This document shows, in pieces, positions 34,390 through 42,801 of a stretch of DNA of 64,000 bases. The notes beneath the pieces were generated by a model. That model was not told the origin of the DNA. It saw only the letters and a program-made list of their open reading frames with translations, and did not search any database. A program made the position numbers and the translations under genes. Where the stretch lies: contig JACQUO010000023.1 of the NCBI GenBank assembly GCA_016210205.1, positions 67,788 to 131,787 on the forward strand, given 5' to 3'. Source of the stretch: Chloroflexota bacterium. GTDB lineage: Bacteria; Chloroflexota; Dehalococcoidia; JACQUO01. The first letter of the stretch is position 1; each line of letters opens with the position of its first letter.

Positions 34390-35739
34390 ATGGAACAGCC
34401 ATCGGTACAGAAAACCACGGCGGTGAAGGCCACCGAGACGGCCCGCGAGGTTCGCAAGATGCTCAAGGCCTGGTATGAAAAGGCCCATGAGTACAAGAGG
34501 ACCGGGGAGCGCCAGGTCACCTGGTCAATGATGGGGACCAACTACAATCTCCTGGTGGCTATGGATGTGATGACCCTGTGGACGGAGAACTACGCCAGCC
34601 TGGCCGCCTCGAAAAAGGTGGAAGGCCCCTTCATCGCCAAAGCCGAGTCGGCCGGCTTCTCCAACCTCTGCTGCGGCTACTCCCGGACGGTCCTGGGCTA
34701 CTGCATCGCCCACGAGGAGCTGGGGATACCCCCGGATTTCTCCCCCGATGGCGGCCTGGCCCTTCCGGACTTCCTGGTCACCTCCACGGGCACCTGCGAC
34801 CCCCGCTTCAAGTGGTATCAGGCCATGGGGAAATACCTGAAAGTGCCCCTCTTTGCCTATGACCGCATCAATTCACCTCCTTTGAGCATGAAGCTCACCC
34901 CTGACCTGAAGGAGCGCTACATCCAGTACGGGACAGCCCAGTTCTGGGGCCTGGTGGAGTTCCTGGAGCAGCAATGCGGCCATAAGATGGACTGGGATAA
35001 GTTCAGGGAGGTTGACCGCCTGGACATGGAGACCTGGCGCATGGCCTGGCAGACCTACGAGCTGCGCAAGGCGGTGCCCGGGCCGGTGCCCACCCAAGAC
35101 ATGATGTCCTCCTTCGTCCCGCGGGTCTTCATGCCTTCTGAGCCCGCTACCCTGGACTTCTACACCCGTCTCCGAGACGAGACCAAAGAGCGCGTGAATA
35201 AGAAACAAGGGGTTATCCCCAACGAGAAGTTCCGCGTCATGTGGGCCGGCGGCCTGCCCCCCTGGCATAACATGGGCATCTACAACTACTTCGAGAGCCT
35301 GGGGGCCGTCGCTGTCTTCGAAACCACATACAACCCCGGGGAGCCCACCGAGCTGGAAAACGAGGAACGCTACCACCCCATCGAGCTCTTTCAGCGGCGG
35401 CTGTATGCGGGGATTGAACAGGACTGGGCCAAGGCCTTCGGCCCCGGCGGCAGCGGCTATCCCCAGATTGAGACCCTTAAAGACTATATCCGGGACTACA
35501 AAATCGACGGCCTGGTGATGCACGCCACCAAGTCCTGCCGCGCCACCTCCATCGGGCAGACCATGAACCGTGACCTAATACGGAAGTTCTCCCCGGTCCC
35601 CGTGCTCTTCTTGGAGAGCGATATCATCGACGCCCGGGACTACTCCGAGGCGGACACCCGCGCCCGCATCGACGCCTTCGTGGAGACCCTGGACGCTATA
35701 AAGTCCGGCCGCCGCCGCGCCGAGGCAGCCGCCTCGTAG
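34390..35739 (+). CDS. 2-hydroxyacyl-CoA dehydratase / benzoyl-CoA reductase-like subunit (copy 2)
   Basis: 449 residues, alignable end to end with the copy at 7610 and sharing its unusual N terminus (QPSVQKTTA and KATETAREVRKMLKA) and C terminus (AEAAAS). Cysteine motifs SNLCCGYSRTVLGYC, CDPRFKWYQ and KSCRAT are retained. The middle section (about 155-215) and residues near 330-350 differ most, suggesting different substrates or partners. Located inside the CoA-transferase operon, unlike copy 1. The two copies might pair with each other as a heterodimer, since no other partner subunit is in the window; this is speculation. Confidence 0.86.
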   Translation: MEQPSVQKTTAVKATETAREVRKMLKAWYEKAHEYKRTGERQVTWSMMGTNYNLLVAMDVMTLWTENYASLAASKKVEGPFIAKAESAGFSNLCCGYSRTVLGYCIAHEELGIPPDFSPDGGLALPDFLVTSTGTCDPRFKWYQAMGKYLKVPLFAYDRINSPPLSMKLTPDLKERYIQYGTAQFWGLVEFLEQQCGHKMDWDKFREVDRLDMETWRMAWQTYELRKAVPGPVPTQDMMSSFVPRVFMPSEPATLDFYTRLRDETKERVNKKQGVIPNEKFRVMWAGGLPPWHNMGIYNYFESLGAVAVFETTYNPGEPTELENEERYHPIELFQRRLYAGIEQDWAKAFGPGGSGYPQIETLKDYIRDYKIDGLVMHATKSCRATSIGQTMNRDLIRKFSPVPVLFLESDIIDARDYSEADTRARIDAFVETLDAIKSGRRRAEAAAS

Positions 35740-35870
35740 ACGTAAAGCCCCTAGCAGCTTCAGCCATCAGGGAAGATGGAATTATCTTCCCGGATGGAGC
35801 CTGGCCGGATGGAGCCTGGATTGAAGAAATAGCCCCTTGCCTGGGGCCAAGAGGGAAAAGGAGCACGCCC

Positions 35871-37076
35871 ATGGGGCCGCTGGAGGGGATTAGGGTTATC
35901 GATTGGACCTTTTTCCAGCAAGGGCCGGTGGCGTCCGCCATGCTGGGCGACCTGGGGGCCGATGTCATCAAGCTGGAAGACCCGGTAAACGGCGACCCCG
36001 GCCGAACTTTGGGTCGGGTCGGGGGGCAGGACACCGGGTTGCCCGGGGGTCGGAACTACTATTTTGAGGATAAGAACCGCAATAAAAGAGGCCTCACCCT
36101 GGACTTGAAGAAGCCCCACGGGAGGGAGGTGCTCTATAAGCTGGTAAAAACCAGCGATGTCCTGGTGCAAAACCTGAGGCTAGGGGTGGCGGAGAAGCTG
36201 GGGGCGGACTACCAGACTCTGTGTCGCCATAACCCCCGGCTCATCTATGCCCACGCCACCGGCTACGGCCGCGAAGGCCCCGATGCCAGGGAATCCTCCT
36301 CAGACTATGCGGGCATCGCCCGGACCGGCTTCATGACCATGGTGGGAGAGGATGGGGCCGACCCACCCCCCTTCTCGGCGGGGATTTGCGACCAAATTGG
36401 GGCCATCATGCTGGCTTACGGCGTCCTGGGTGCCCTTTTCGTCCGGGAACGAACCGGCCAGGGGCAGGAGGTGGACTGCTCCCTCCTGGGGGCCATGATG
36501 CAGCTCCAAGCCAACGCCCTGGCCTCGCATCTCTTCGGCCGAGCCCAGCCCCGGGCTCCCCGCACTAGGGCTCGGAACCAGCTCTGGAACCACTACAAAT
36601 GCGGCGATGGCCGCTGGCTGGCCGTATCCTGCCTCCAGCCCGACCGCTACTGGTCTCCCTTCTGCCGAGCGCTTGGCATCTCTTCCCTGGAGCATGACCC
36701 CAAATACGCCGACCGCCTGGCCCGGGACCAGAACGCCGCCGAGCTCATCGCCATTATCGACCCCATTTTCCTCCGCCGGCCCCGGGACGAGTGGCTGCGC
36801 CTCCTTAAGGGGCAGGATATTCCGTGCAGCCCCGTGAACCGCCTTTCCGACCTGGCGAGTGACCCTCAATATGTGGCCAACCACTATATCGTCGACTTCG
36901 ACCATCCAGCCCTGGGCAAAATTAAGGTGCCCGGCATACCCGTGGAGTTCAGCCAGACGCCTGGGGGAATAAGGAGGCCGGCACCTGAGTTCGGGGAGCA
37001 CACCGAAGAGATTCTCCTGGAGCTGGGCTATACCTGGGACGACCTCGCCCACTTCAGGACAGAAGGAATCATCTAA
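35871..37076 (+). CDS. CaiB/BaiF family III CoA-transferase (3)
   Basis: 401 residues: IRVIDWTFFQQGPVASAMLGDLGADVIKLEDP, NKRGLTLDLKKPHGREVLYKLV, and catalytic Asp174 in GICDQIGA. ATG 35871 follows AAAAGGAGC. A 131-base gap separates it from the dehydratase-like gene; the gap contains a tandem of CCGGATGGAGCCTGG-like words (35790-35820) but no gene. Last gene of the plus-strand cluster, converging on the radical SAM gene. Confidence 0.9.
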   Translation: MGPLEGIRVIDWTFFQQGPVASAMLGDLGADVIKLEDPVNGDPGRTLGRVGGQDTGLPGGRNYYFEDKNRNKRGLTLDLKKPHGREVLYKLVKTSDVLVQNLRLGVAEKLGADYQTLCRHNPRLIYAHATGYGREGPDARESSSDYAGIARTGFMTMVGEDGADPPPFSAGICDQIGAIMLAYGVLGALFVRERTGQGQEVDCSLLGAMMQLQANALASHLFGRAQPRAPRTRARNQLWNHYKCGDGRWLAVSCLQPDRYWSPFCRALGISSLEHDPKYADRLARDQNAAELIAIIDPIFLRRPRDEWLRLLKGQDIPCSPVNRLSDLASDPQYVANHYIVDFDHPALGKIKVPGIPVEFSQTPGGIRRPAPEFGEHTEEILLELGYTWDDLAHFRTEGII

Positions 37077-37144
37077 GTAAATCAGGGGTAGGAGGCTTTC
37101 CCAGACACTGCGCAAGCTGGCGCACCCGTCGCTGGTGGGCACCT

Positions 37145-38353
37145 TCAGCGGCGTCGCCGCCAGGGGAAGGGGCCGCTACCCATGGCCTGGCGCACTTGGG
37201 CCATGACCTCCGGGGTAATGCGGGAATGCCCCTGGGCCCGAGCGTGTCCCTCGACGGCCTGCCGGACCCGGCCTCGGATGAAGGCTGGGATGCCCTCCAG
37301 CCGCCGCAGGGCCGCCTCCTCCCACTCCACCCCAATCTCAGCCCGAGGAGCCTCGTTGCCCCCCGGCTCATGGAGGCACCAGGGGTCCTCCCCTAAGGGG
37401 TCGCCGGTGAGCCCGTAGGCCCGGCCCCGGCAGCCTCCGCAGGCCACCCGATACTCGCAGCGGCCACACCGGCCCCCCAACTCACCGGCCCGCAGCCGGC
37501 TCAGCAGGGGCGACTCCTCCCAAATGGCCTTAAGAGGCCGCTCCCGGATGTTGCCCAAAGCCAGAGGCAAGTAGGGACAGGGGGTCACCCCCCCCTCCGG
37601 GGTGATGCGGCAATAGCCCGTCCCCGCCGGGCAACCCGCGCTGCCCACCAGGGCCGAGTCCCGCTCCTGGGCCACCCGGTGGATATGGGGGGCGCAGCGG
37701 GCGCGCACCAGCAGGTCGGGGCAGCGCTGCTGGGCGTGGGTCAGCAGCGCCAGGGCCTCCTCATACTGCTGGGGGGTGATGTCCGTGAGGGCCTCGCCCC
37801 GCCCGGTGCAGACCAGGAAATACAGGGTGAAGCCAGCGGCCCCCTGGCGGTGGGCGAAGTCCACCAGGGAGGGTATCTCATGGTAGTTCTCGGGTGTGGC
37901 GGTGGCCTGAACGAGGCAGGGCAGTCCCTCCTCACGGCAGAGGGCCATGGCCCGCACCGCCCCCTCCCAGGCCCCTTCCACCCCGCGAAAGGCGTCGTGG
38001 ACGGCCGGGGCACAGGAATCCAGGCTGATGCCGACACCCTTGACGCCGCACTCCCCCAGGCGTCGCACCGCTGCTCCATCCAGCAGGGTACCGTTGGTCC
38101 CCAGAACCACAGCCAGCCCCCGCTCAGTGGCGCACTGGGCTACATCGAATAGGCCGGGGTAAAGCAAAGGCTCCCCCCCGGTGAGGATGAGCATCTCGGT
38201 CCCCAGGGCCGCCATCTGGTCCACCAGCCCCCGGGCCTCCTGGGGAGACAACTCGGAGGGGCCGCCTGCGCCGGCCTCCAGGTAGCAGTGGGCGCAGCGC
38301 AGGTTGCAGCGACGCGTCAAATTCCAGGAGATCAGGTGAGGCCGGTGCGCCAT
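37145..38353 (-). CDS. radical SAM/SPASM enzyme with C-terminal PCP_red-like domain
   Basis: 402 residues. Radical SAM cluster motif CNLRCAHC near residue 16, GGEPLLYP, then a SPASM-type cysteine region (CPAGTGYCRITPEGGVTPCPY and CGRCEYRVACGGCRGRAYG) binding auxiliary Fe-S clusters. The last 55 residues (WEEAALRRLEGIPAFIRGRV and ARAQGHSRITPEVMAQVRQAMG) match the small PCP_red domain first seen at the end of protochlorophyllide reductase BchB. The core resembles NirJ/AhbC/AhbD-type haem-modifying enzymes. It closes the oxidoreductase cluster, 35 bases after the universal stress gene; a role in maturing a haem or cofactor of that complex is inferred. Confidence 0.85.
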   Translation of the reverse strand: MAHRPHLISWNLTRRCNLRCAHCYLEAGAGGPSELSPQEARGLVDQMAALGTEMLILTGGEPLLYPGLFDVAQCATERGLAVVLGTNGTLLDGAAVRRLGECGVKGVGISLDSCAPAVHDAFRGVEGAWEGAVRAMALCREEGLPCLVQATATPENYHEIPSLVDFAHRQGAAGFTLYFLVCTGRGEALTDITPQQYEEALALLTHAQQRCPDLLVRARCAPHIHRVAQERDSALVGSAGCPAGTGYCRITPEGGVTPCPYLPLALGNIRERPLKAIWEESPLLSRLRAGELGGRCGRCEYRVACGGCRGRAYGLTGDPLGEDPWCLHEPGGNEAPRAEIGVEWEEAALRRLEGIPAFIRGRVRQAVEGHARAQGHSRITPEVMAQVRQAMGSGPFPWRRRR

Positions 38354-38388
38354 AGGGGCTTCCCCCTTGAGGCTAGGAGTGTGCCCTG

Positions 38389-39414
38389 TCAGGTGGCGAG
38401 GTGAGTTTTGACTGCGCCGTCTCTGGGGGCGCCCACGGCCAAGAGGTTGCAGGGGGCCAGGCGGGCCAGGTTCTCCACCACGCTCCCACCACCCCCGTAG
38501 CGGTCCCGGTGGGCTCCGGTGCGTCCCACCACCAGGGCGAAGGTGGGCCGCTCCGTCACATAGCGCAGCAGCTCAACAAAGGGCTTCCCTGTCAGCAGCG
38601 TCGTGGTCTCAAGCTCTACCCCCAAGCGAATGGCTTGGGCCCGGGCCCGCTCCAGGTGGCGGCCATAGACCTGGGCCAGCCCCCGGTCAATTATTTCGTT
38701 GTGAAGCTGCTCCTGCTCCTGGAAGCGAAACCTCTGGGCCGCCTCCGCCGAGAGCACCTGGGTGATGCCCCTGAAGGCAACGCGGTGATAGTCGGGGTCA
38801 TAGACCGCCACCGCCTCTACTGGAATATCCAGCGCCCGACCCAAGGCCAGGGCTTGCTCCAGGGCATGATAGGAGGCAACGCTGCCGTCTATCCCCACCA
38901 CGATGCGGCCCCCCTGGGGGCTGGCCCCCTCCCGGGCCACCAGCACATCCACCGGGGAGCGGCGCAGCACCCGCTCACAGACACTCCCTATCAGGCTCTC
39001 GGGCACCGCCCCCAGGCCCAGGGCCCCTAGGGCCACCAGGCCGTAGCCATTCCGTCCCAACTCGCGCAGAATCTCCACATAGTTGCGGCCCTCAGCCAGC
39101 TTGCGCTGGCAGGACACCTCCCGCTCCCAACACTCCTCCTCGAACCAGTCCAAATAGGAGTCAGCGATGAGCCGCAGCCCGTCCCGAATGAGGCCCCCAT
39201 GGATGCCCCGCTGGCGCTGGAGCGTCGAAGCGTCCTGGAACCGGGGGGGCAGAAAGGCCTCCAGCTGGCGGAAGCGGCCCCTGTGAAGGCGGGCGGCATA
39301 GACATTCATCCCCACCAAGGTGGAGCCCAGCCGCGACCCAATCGTGATGGCAGCCCGAGCCGCCGCCCGGCTGTGAAGCGAATTGTCTATGGGAACTAGA
39401 ATGTGCTCATACAT
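38389..39414 (-). CDS. tandem universal stress protein (UspA-like)
   Basis: 341 residues with two Usp domains: residues 1-155 (MYEHILVPIDNSLHSRAA, VALGALGLGAVPESLIGSV) and about 165-335 (GRIVVGIDGSVASYHAL, LVVGRTGAHRDR). The second domain keeps the G-2x-G-9x-G-like ATP loop better than the first (GSVCERVLRRSPVDVLV in the first also fits). Forms the same minus-strand run as the oxidoreductase genes, 47 bases after the gamma subunit. Usp proteins often accompany respiratory gene clusters; the exact role is unknown. Confidence 0.88.
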   Translation of the reverse strand: MYEHILVPIDNSLHSRAAARAAITIGSRLGSTLVGMNVYAARLHRGRFRQLEAFLPPRFQDASTLQRQRGIHGGLIRDGLRLIADSYLDWFEEECWEREVSCQRKLAEGRNYVEILRELGRNGYGLVALGALGLGAVPESLIGSVCERVLRRSPVDVLVAREGASPQGGRIVVGIDGSVASYHALEQALALGRALDIPVEAVAVYDPDYHRVAFRGITQVLSAEAAQRFRFQEQEQLHNEIIDRGLAQVYGRHLERARAQAIRLGVELETTTLLTGKPFVELLRYVTERPTFALVVGRTGAHRDRYGGGGSVVENLARLAPCNLLAVGAPRDGAVKTHLAT

Positions 39415-39461
39415 TTTACGGGCCCTACCTTTCCCGCCTCTCTAGGGGAGTCGCTTTGGTG

Positions 39462-40493
39462 CTAGGTGCTGACTTGGTCGGTTTGCCTGGCCCTTCTCCG
39501 CAGCAGACCCAGTCCAATGACCTGTATGGCGGCGGCGCCAATCACCGCCAGGACGGGGCTGATGTAGGCCAGAGGCCCGAGCGGCTGTTCCAAACTTAAG
39601 AAGTACCAAGTGGAGACGGCCTTCTCCCCACCCCGCTCTTGTCTGGCCCCATCCCAGGCGGCAAAGGCCACCGGGAAGGTCTTGCCTCTCTCGAACACAA
39701 AGCCCTCTTGGCTTTTGGGGAATGAAATCACGGTCCTCCAGGCGCCGTCTTTCCAAACTCCCTTGCCCGTTCCATTCTGCTGGTCAACCCCCGCCGAGGT
39801 GAGGGTCCCGAACCCTTCCGCCGTCAGCTTTTCCACAGGTGTCTTAGCTTGAAGGACAGGATTGCCCAAGGGGCTGCCAGCCCACCAGGAAGGGAGAAAG
39901 GCCCGGTCTCCGCCCTCTTTACCATAGTCCGTTGCCTCTGCCATCTCTCCAGCGGCACGGCCGGAGAAGGGATACAGGTCCCACGCCATGTTGGGAAACT
40001 CTTCATTGACATCGTAAAGGGGCGCGAACTGCCAGTCGGCCTTCCATTGGTAGATGGTGACCGGTTTATTCGATTCCCCCATGCCGAAGTAGGGGATGCC
40101 CTTGCTCGGGTCGCCGGGGAACTCCACGGCGATGGCATCACGGAAGGAACCCACCCTCCCGATGCTCACCTCGCGCTTGGCGTCGCCCCACTCCAACAAG
40201 AAGGCGAGCTTTGTCTCATCATAGAGGGCACGGGCGGTGAGGGCCTTGACCCCGGCCTCGTAGGTGCGCGGCTTCACCACCGCCTGGGGCGCCAGGGGCA
40301 CGTCCAAACTGTCCGAACTCGCCCAGAGGGAGTCCTCTGGGTCCTCCGGCACCCGGGTCACCGGCCGGGCGAGGAGGGTCGCTTTTTGAGCGGCGGCAGC
40401 CCTCTCCGCCGGCGAGAGCAGCCATCCGAAGAGGCCGGCTGTGGCGGCCACCAGAATGGAGCGCCGGTTCACAATGGTCTTAGGGACATTCAT
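39462..40493 (-). CDS. haem-b-binding gamma subunit of the nitrite oxidoreductase/nitrate-reductase-like complex
   Basis: 343 residues from ATG 40493, chosen for its GAGGTGG site; a longer frame to 40625 would overlap the chaperone gene. An N-terminal signal (NRRSILVAATAGLFGWLL) is followed by the ethylbenzene-dehydrogenase-type gamma domain (ALYDETKLAFLLEWGDAK is a hallmark) and a single C-terminal membrane helix (about 302-325). This domain in EBDH, chlorate and perchlorate reductases and periplasmic Nxr binds haem b and passes electrons to cytochrome c. The C-terminal helix would fix the complex to the outer face of the membrane. Confidence 0.85.
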   Translation of the reverse strand: MNVPKTIVNRRSILVAATAGLFGWLLSPAERAAAAQKATLLARPVTRVPEDPEDSLWASSDSLDVPLAPQAVVKPRTYEAGVKALTARALYDETKLAFLLEWGDAKREVSIGRVGSFRDAIAVEFPGDPSKGIPYFGMGESNKPVTIYQWKADWQFAPLYDVNEEFPNMAWDLYPFSGRAAGEMAEATDYGKEGGDRAFLPSWWAGSPLGNPVLQAKTPVEKLTAEGFGTLTSAGVDQQNGTGKGVWKDGAWRTVISFPKSQEGFVFERGKTFPVAFAAWDGARQERGGEKAVSTWYFLSLEQPLGPLAYISPVLAVIGAAAIQVIGLGLLRRRARQTDQVST

Positions 40494-40503
40494 GGCTACC
40501 ACC

Positions 40504-41244
40504 TCATTCCTGAGCCGAGGCTGCCGCCAGGCAATCCTCGCAGCCGGAGGCCTCTTCTTCGGGCGGCTCAACAGGGGCCAGCCCGACCACCTTTCGGGGC
40601 TCAAGCCCGAAAGCGACAAGCTCAAACGCCAAAAATGCGGTTAGAAGCTGACCTAGGAGCGCGTATATACTGTCTCCGGATTTCTTCTCCAGCCTTTGGG
40701 CAAACCCAAAAGCCCACTGGCCCAGGTGCTCCTCCAGAAACTTGGCCTGGGCCTGGCGGCACAGGGCCAGTTGCTCCTCTCCATGGCTTTGGGCCAAGGC
40801 GTAGGCCTCCTTGAGGGACAAGAACTGCATGAATTCCAGCTCCACACTCAAGTGGTCCAGGCGCTCATTAAGATTGGAGGCAAGCTCCAGCCCGAAAGCT
40901 CGGTAGAAGCCGGCGATATCGGCCAGGGCATTGGACTGCTGAAAAATGTGGGCCAGGTCATACTCCGCCTCATAGGGTGGGCAATCCTTGGAGATGGTAT
41001 GCCCGAAGCACTGTAGATGCGACCTTTCCATATCGGTGATGCTCTGGGCGTCCAGGGCCGGGGCCAAAACCCTGACGGCTGCCAGGCCCTCAGGGACTTG
41101 CAGCTCGGACAGGCTGGCCTCGACTTGGCCCAATTGCTGCTTTATCTGGGAGAGGACGGAGGATTCCGGCTGCCCGAATCCCAGAGCCAGAAGCTGATAA
41201 ACCTGGCTCCGCGCCAGGGGTTTGCAACCACAGGTGTCACACAT
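40504..41244 (-). CDS. TorD/NarJ-family molybdoenzyme chaperone
   Basis: 246 residues, all-helical. Family pattern: an N-terminal helical bundle, ERSHLQCFGHTISKDCPPYEAEYD near residue 93-116 (the E-x3-Y/P-PYE signature), and AGFYRAFGLELA. Unusual extras are an N-terminal CDTCGC and a C-terminal CEDC, which could bind metal. TorD/NarJ proteins insert the molybdenum cofactor and hold the catalytic subunit until Tat export; here the client is the 1183-residue subunit. Ten bases upstream of the gamma gene. Confidence 0.88.
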   Translation of the reverse strand: MCDTCGCKPLARSQVYQLLALGFGQPESSVLSQIKQQLGQVEASLSELQVPEGLAAVRVLAPALDAQSITDMERSHLQCFGHTISKDCPPYEAEYDLAHIFQQSNALADIAGFYRAFGLELASNLNERLDHLSVELEFMQFLSLKEAYALAQSHGEEQLALCRQAQAKFLEEHLGQWAFGFAQRLEKKSGDSIYALLGQLLTAFLAFELVAFGLEPRKVVGLAPVEPPEEEASGCEDCLAAASAQE

Positions 41245-41259
41245 AGCCAGAAAACCCCT

Positions 41260-42534
41260 TCAAATCGAGTTGGAGTGTATTGGGGGGCGGATGTAGGTTG
41301 GCTCCTCAACGGAAACGCGAACCACTTCCTTACCGCTCTTGTTGTATCCCACCACGGTATCGTTAAACATCTCCCACTTCTTGCCGTTGATGGTGGTCTC
41401 GAAGACCTTCTGGCCTTCTATGATCTCATATCGATAGATGATGTGCTGAGAGGTTCGGAAGAGTTGGAGCACCGCCAGGAGCTCTCGGGAGGGAGCACGG
41501 TATTTCTCAATGGCCTCATCCACCCCGGGGCCGAACATCTGGCGGAGGTAGGGCCGAGGCGCCCAGCGCGGGGGAATATAATAACCGTTGGGCTCGGTGC
41601 CGAACTGGGGATAGAGAGGAAGGGCCACCTTCTCCACCTTAACCAGGTAGTAGAGGGGGTGGCGGCGGTCCTCAGCCCAGCTTCCATCCCCATTGAGTTT
41701 GACCAGCCCCTGGAGTCGAATCTTGCCCACACAGGCAGTCATGCAGCGGGTCTCCATGGGCTCGCCCCCGGTGATGGGGTCCTTTCCCTCGATACGCGGG
41801 TAACAGGCAATGCATTTCTCTGACACCCGGGTGGTGGTGCGGAACATGGGCCTCTTGTAGGGGCACTGAGCCACACACTTACGGTAGCCCCGACACCGCT
41901 CCTGGTCAATGAGGACTATGCCGTCCTCCGGTCGCTTATAAATGGCCTGGCGCGGGCACGCGGCCAGGCAGGCCGGGTAGGTGCAGTGATTGCAGAGGCG
42001 CGCCAGGTAGAAGAACCAGGTGAGGTGTTCGGGGAGCTGGACCGGCTGGAAGGCCATCACTCCCGGAACTCCCTTCTGGCCCACGGCCGTATCCTCATAA
42101 ATATTGGGGGAACTCCACTCCTCATCGCTGGGCTCATAGCCCAGGGCGACCTCCTCCCGCTGCTCGGCCCCGTGGGCTGCCTCGAATATGGTCATCCCTT
42201 CGAACACGCCGTAGGGCTGCCGAGCTCCGTCGCGTCGTGTGGCGTCCCAGACAGCCTCACGGCCTGCCTTTTGATGCGCCTGGTCCAACAGCTCCAGCAG
42301 GCGGGCGTCCCACGCCTGGGGGTAGCCCCCGTAGGGCTTGCTCTCCACATTGTTCCACCACATATACTCCTGCCCCTTGGAGAAGGTCCAGGTGGACTTG
42401 CAGGACATGGTGCAGGTCTGACAAGCGATGCACCGGTTGATGTTGAACACGAAGGCGAACTGCTCCCGTGGGTGCTGCTCCTGATAGGGATAATACATGG
42501 GCCGGCCAAGCTGCCAGTTATACACTTCAGGCAT
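41260..42534 (-). CDS. nxrB: Fe-S beta subunit, NxrB/NarH-like
   Basis: 424 residues with the four cysteine groups of type II DMSO-reductase beta subunits: Cys35, 38, 41 and 45 (CIACQTCTMSC), CNHCTYPACLAAC, CRGYRKCVAQC and CIAC with CMTAC. The block after the first group (KSTWTFSKGQEYMWWNNVESKPYGGYPQ in part) is the same as I know from periplasmic NxrB and EBDH/Pcr beta subunits. No export signal, so it should travel with the Tat-bearing alpha subunit. Overlaps the preceding 90-residue gene by eight bases. Confidence 0.9.
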   Translation of the reverse strand: MPEVYNWQLGRPMYYPYQEQHPREQFAFVFNINRCIACQTCTMSCKSTWTFSKGQEYMWWNNVESKPYGGYPQAWDARLLELLDQAHQKAGREAVWDATRRDGARQPYGVFEGMTIFEAAHGAEQREEVALGYEPSDEEWSSPNIYEDTAVGQKGVPGVMAFQPVQLPEHLTWFFYLARLCNHCTYPACLAACPRQAIYKRPEDGIVLIDQERCRGYRKCVAQCPYKRPMFRTTTRVSEKCIACYPRIEGKDPITGGEPMETRCMTACVGKIRLQGLVKLNGDGSWAEDRRHPLYYLVKVEKVALPLYPQFGTEPNGYYIPPRWAPRPYLRQMFGPGVDEAIEKYRAPSRELLAVLQLFRTSQHIIYRYEIIEGQKVFETTINGKKWEMFNDTVVGYNKSGKEVVRVSVEEPTYIRPPIHSNSI

Positions 42535-42799
42535 GGGCTTTACCCCCTAGAATGCGGCCCTGGCTCCATTGGCTGCGGACCGCTTGAATCAACGACCGCA
42601 CAAATTCTTCCCCCTTGCTCTGGTAGATGCTATGGGTGGAGCGGAAGCAGGGGTTGAGGAAGAGAGACAAGAGCTCCCCATCGCTCCAACCCAGCAGCAG
42701 GTATTCCTCCACCAGGCATAGGGCCATGGCTTCCATGCAACCTTGGGGCAGAGCTACCCCCACCAACACCATCGGGTCCTCTGGTGAGCTGCCTGCCAT
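42527..42799 (-). CDS. 90-residue protein of unknown function encoded between the alpha and beta subunit genes
   Basis: Starts at ATG 42799, two bases after the alpha-subunit stop, with AAGGAG just upstream inside the alpha gene; ends by overlapping the beta gene by eight bases. Sequence highlights: LPQGCMEAMALCLVEEYLLLGWSDGELLSLFLNP and STHSIYQSKGEEFVRSLI. It has two or three cysteines, a helical pattern and no signal or membrane helix, so it is probably cytoplasmic. Tight coupling to both subunits suggests an assembly or regulatory factor. I cannot name the family. Confidence 0.75.
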   Translation of the reverse strand: MAGSSPEDPMVLVGVALPQGCMEAMALCLVEEYLLLGWSDGELLSLFLNPCFRSTHSIYQSKGEEFVRSLIQAVRSQWSQGRILGGKAHA

Positions 42800-42801
42800 A
42801 C

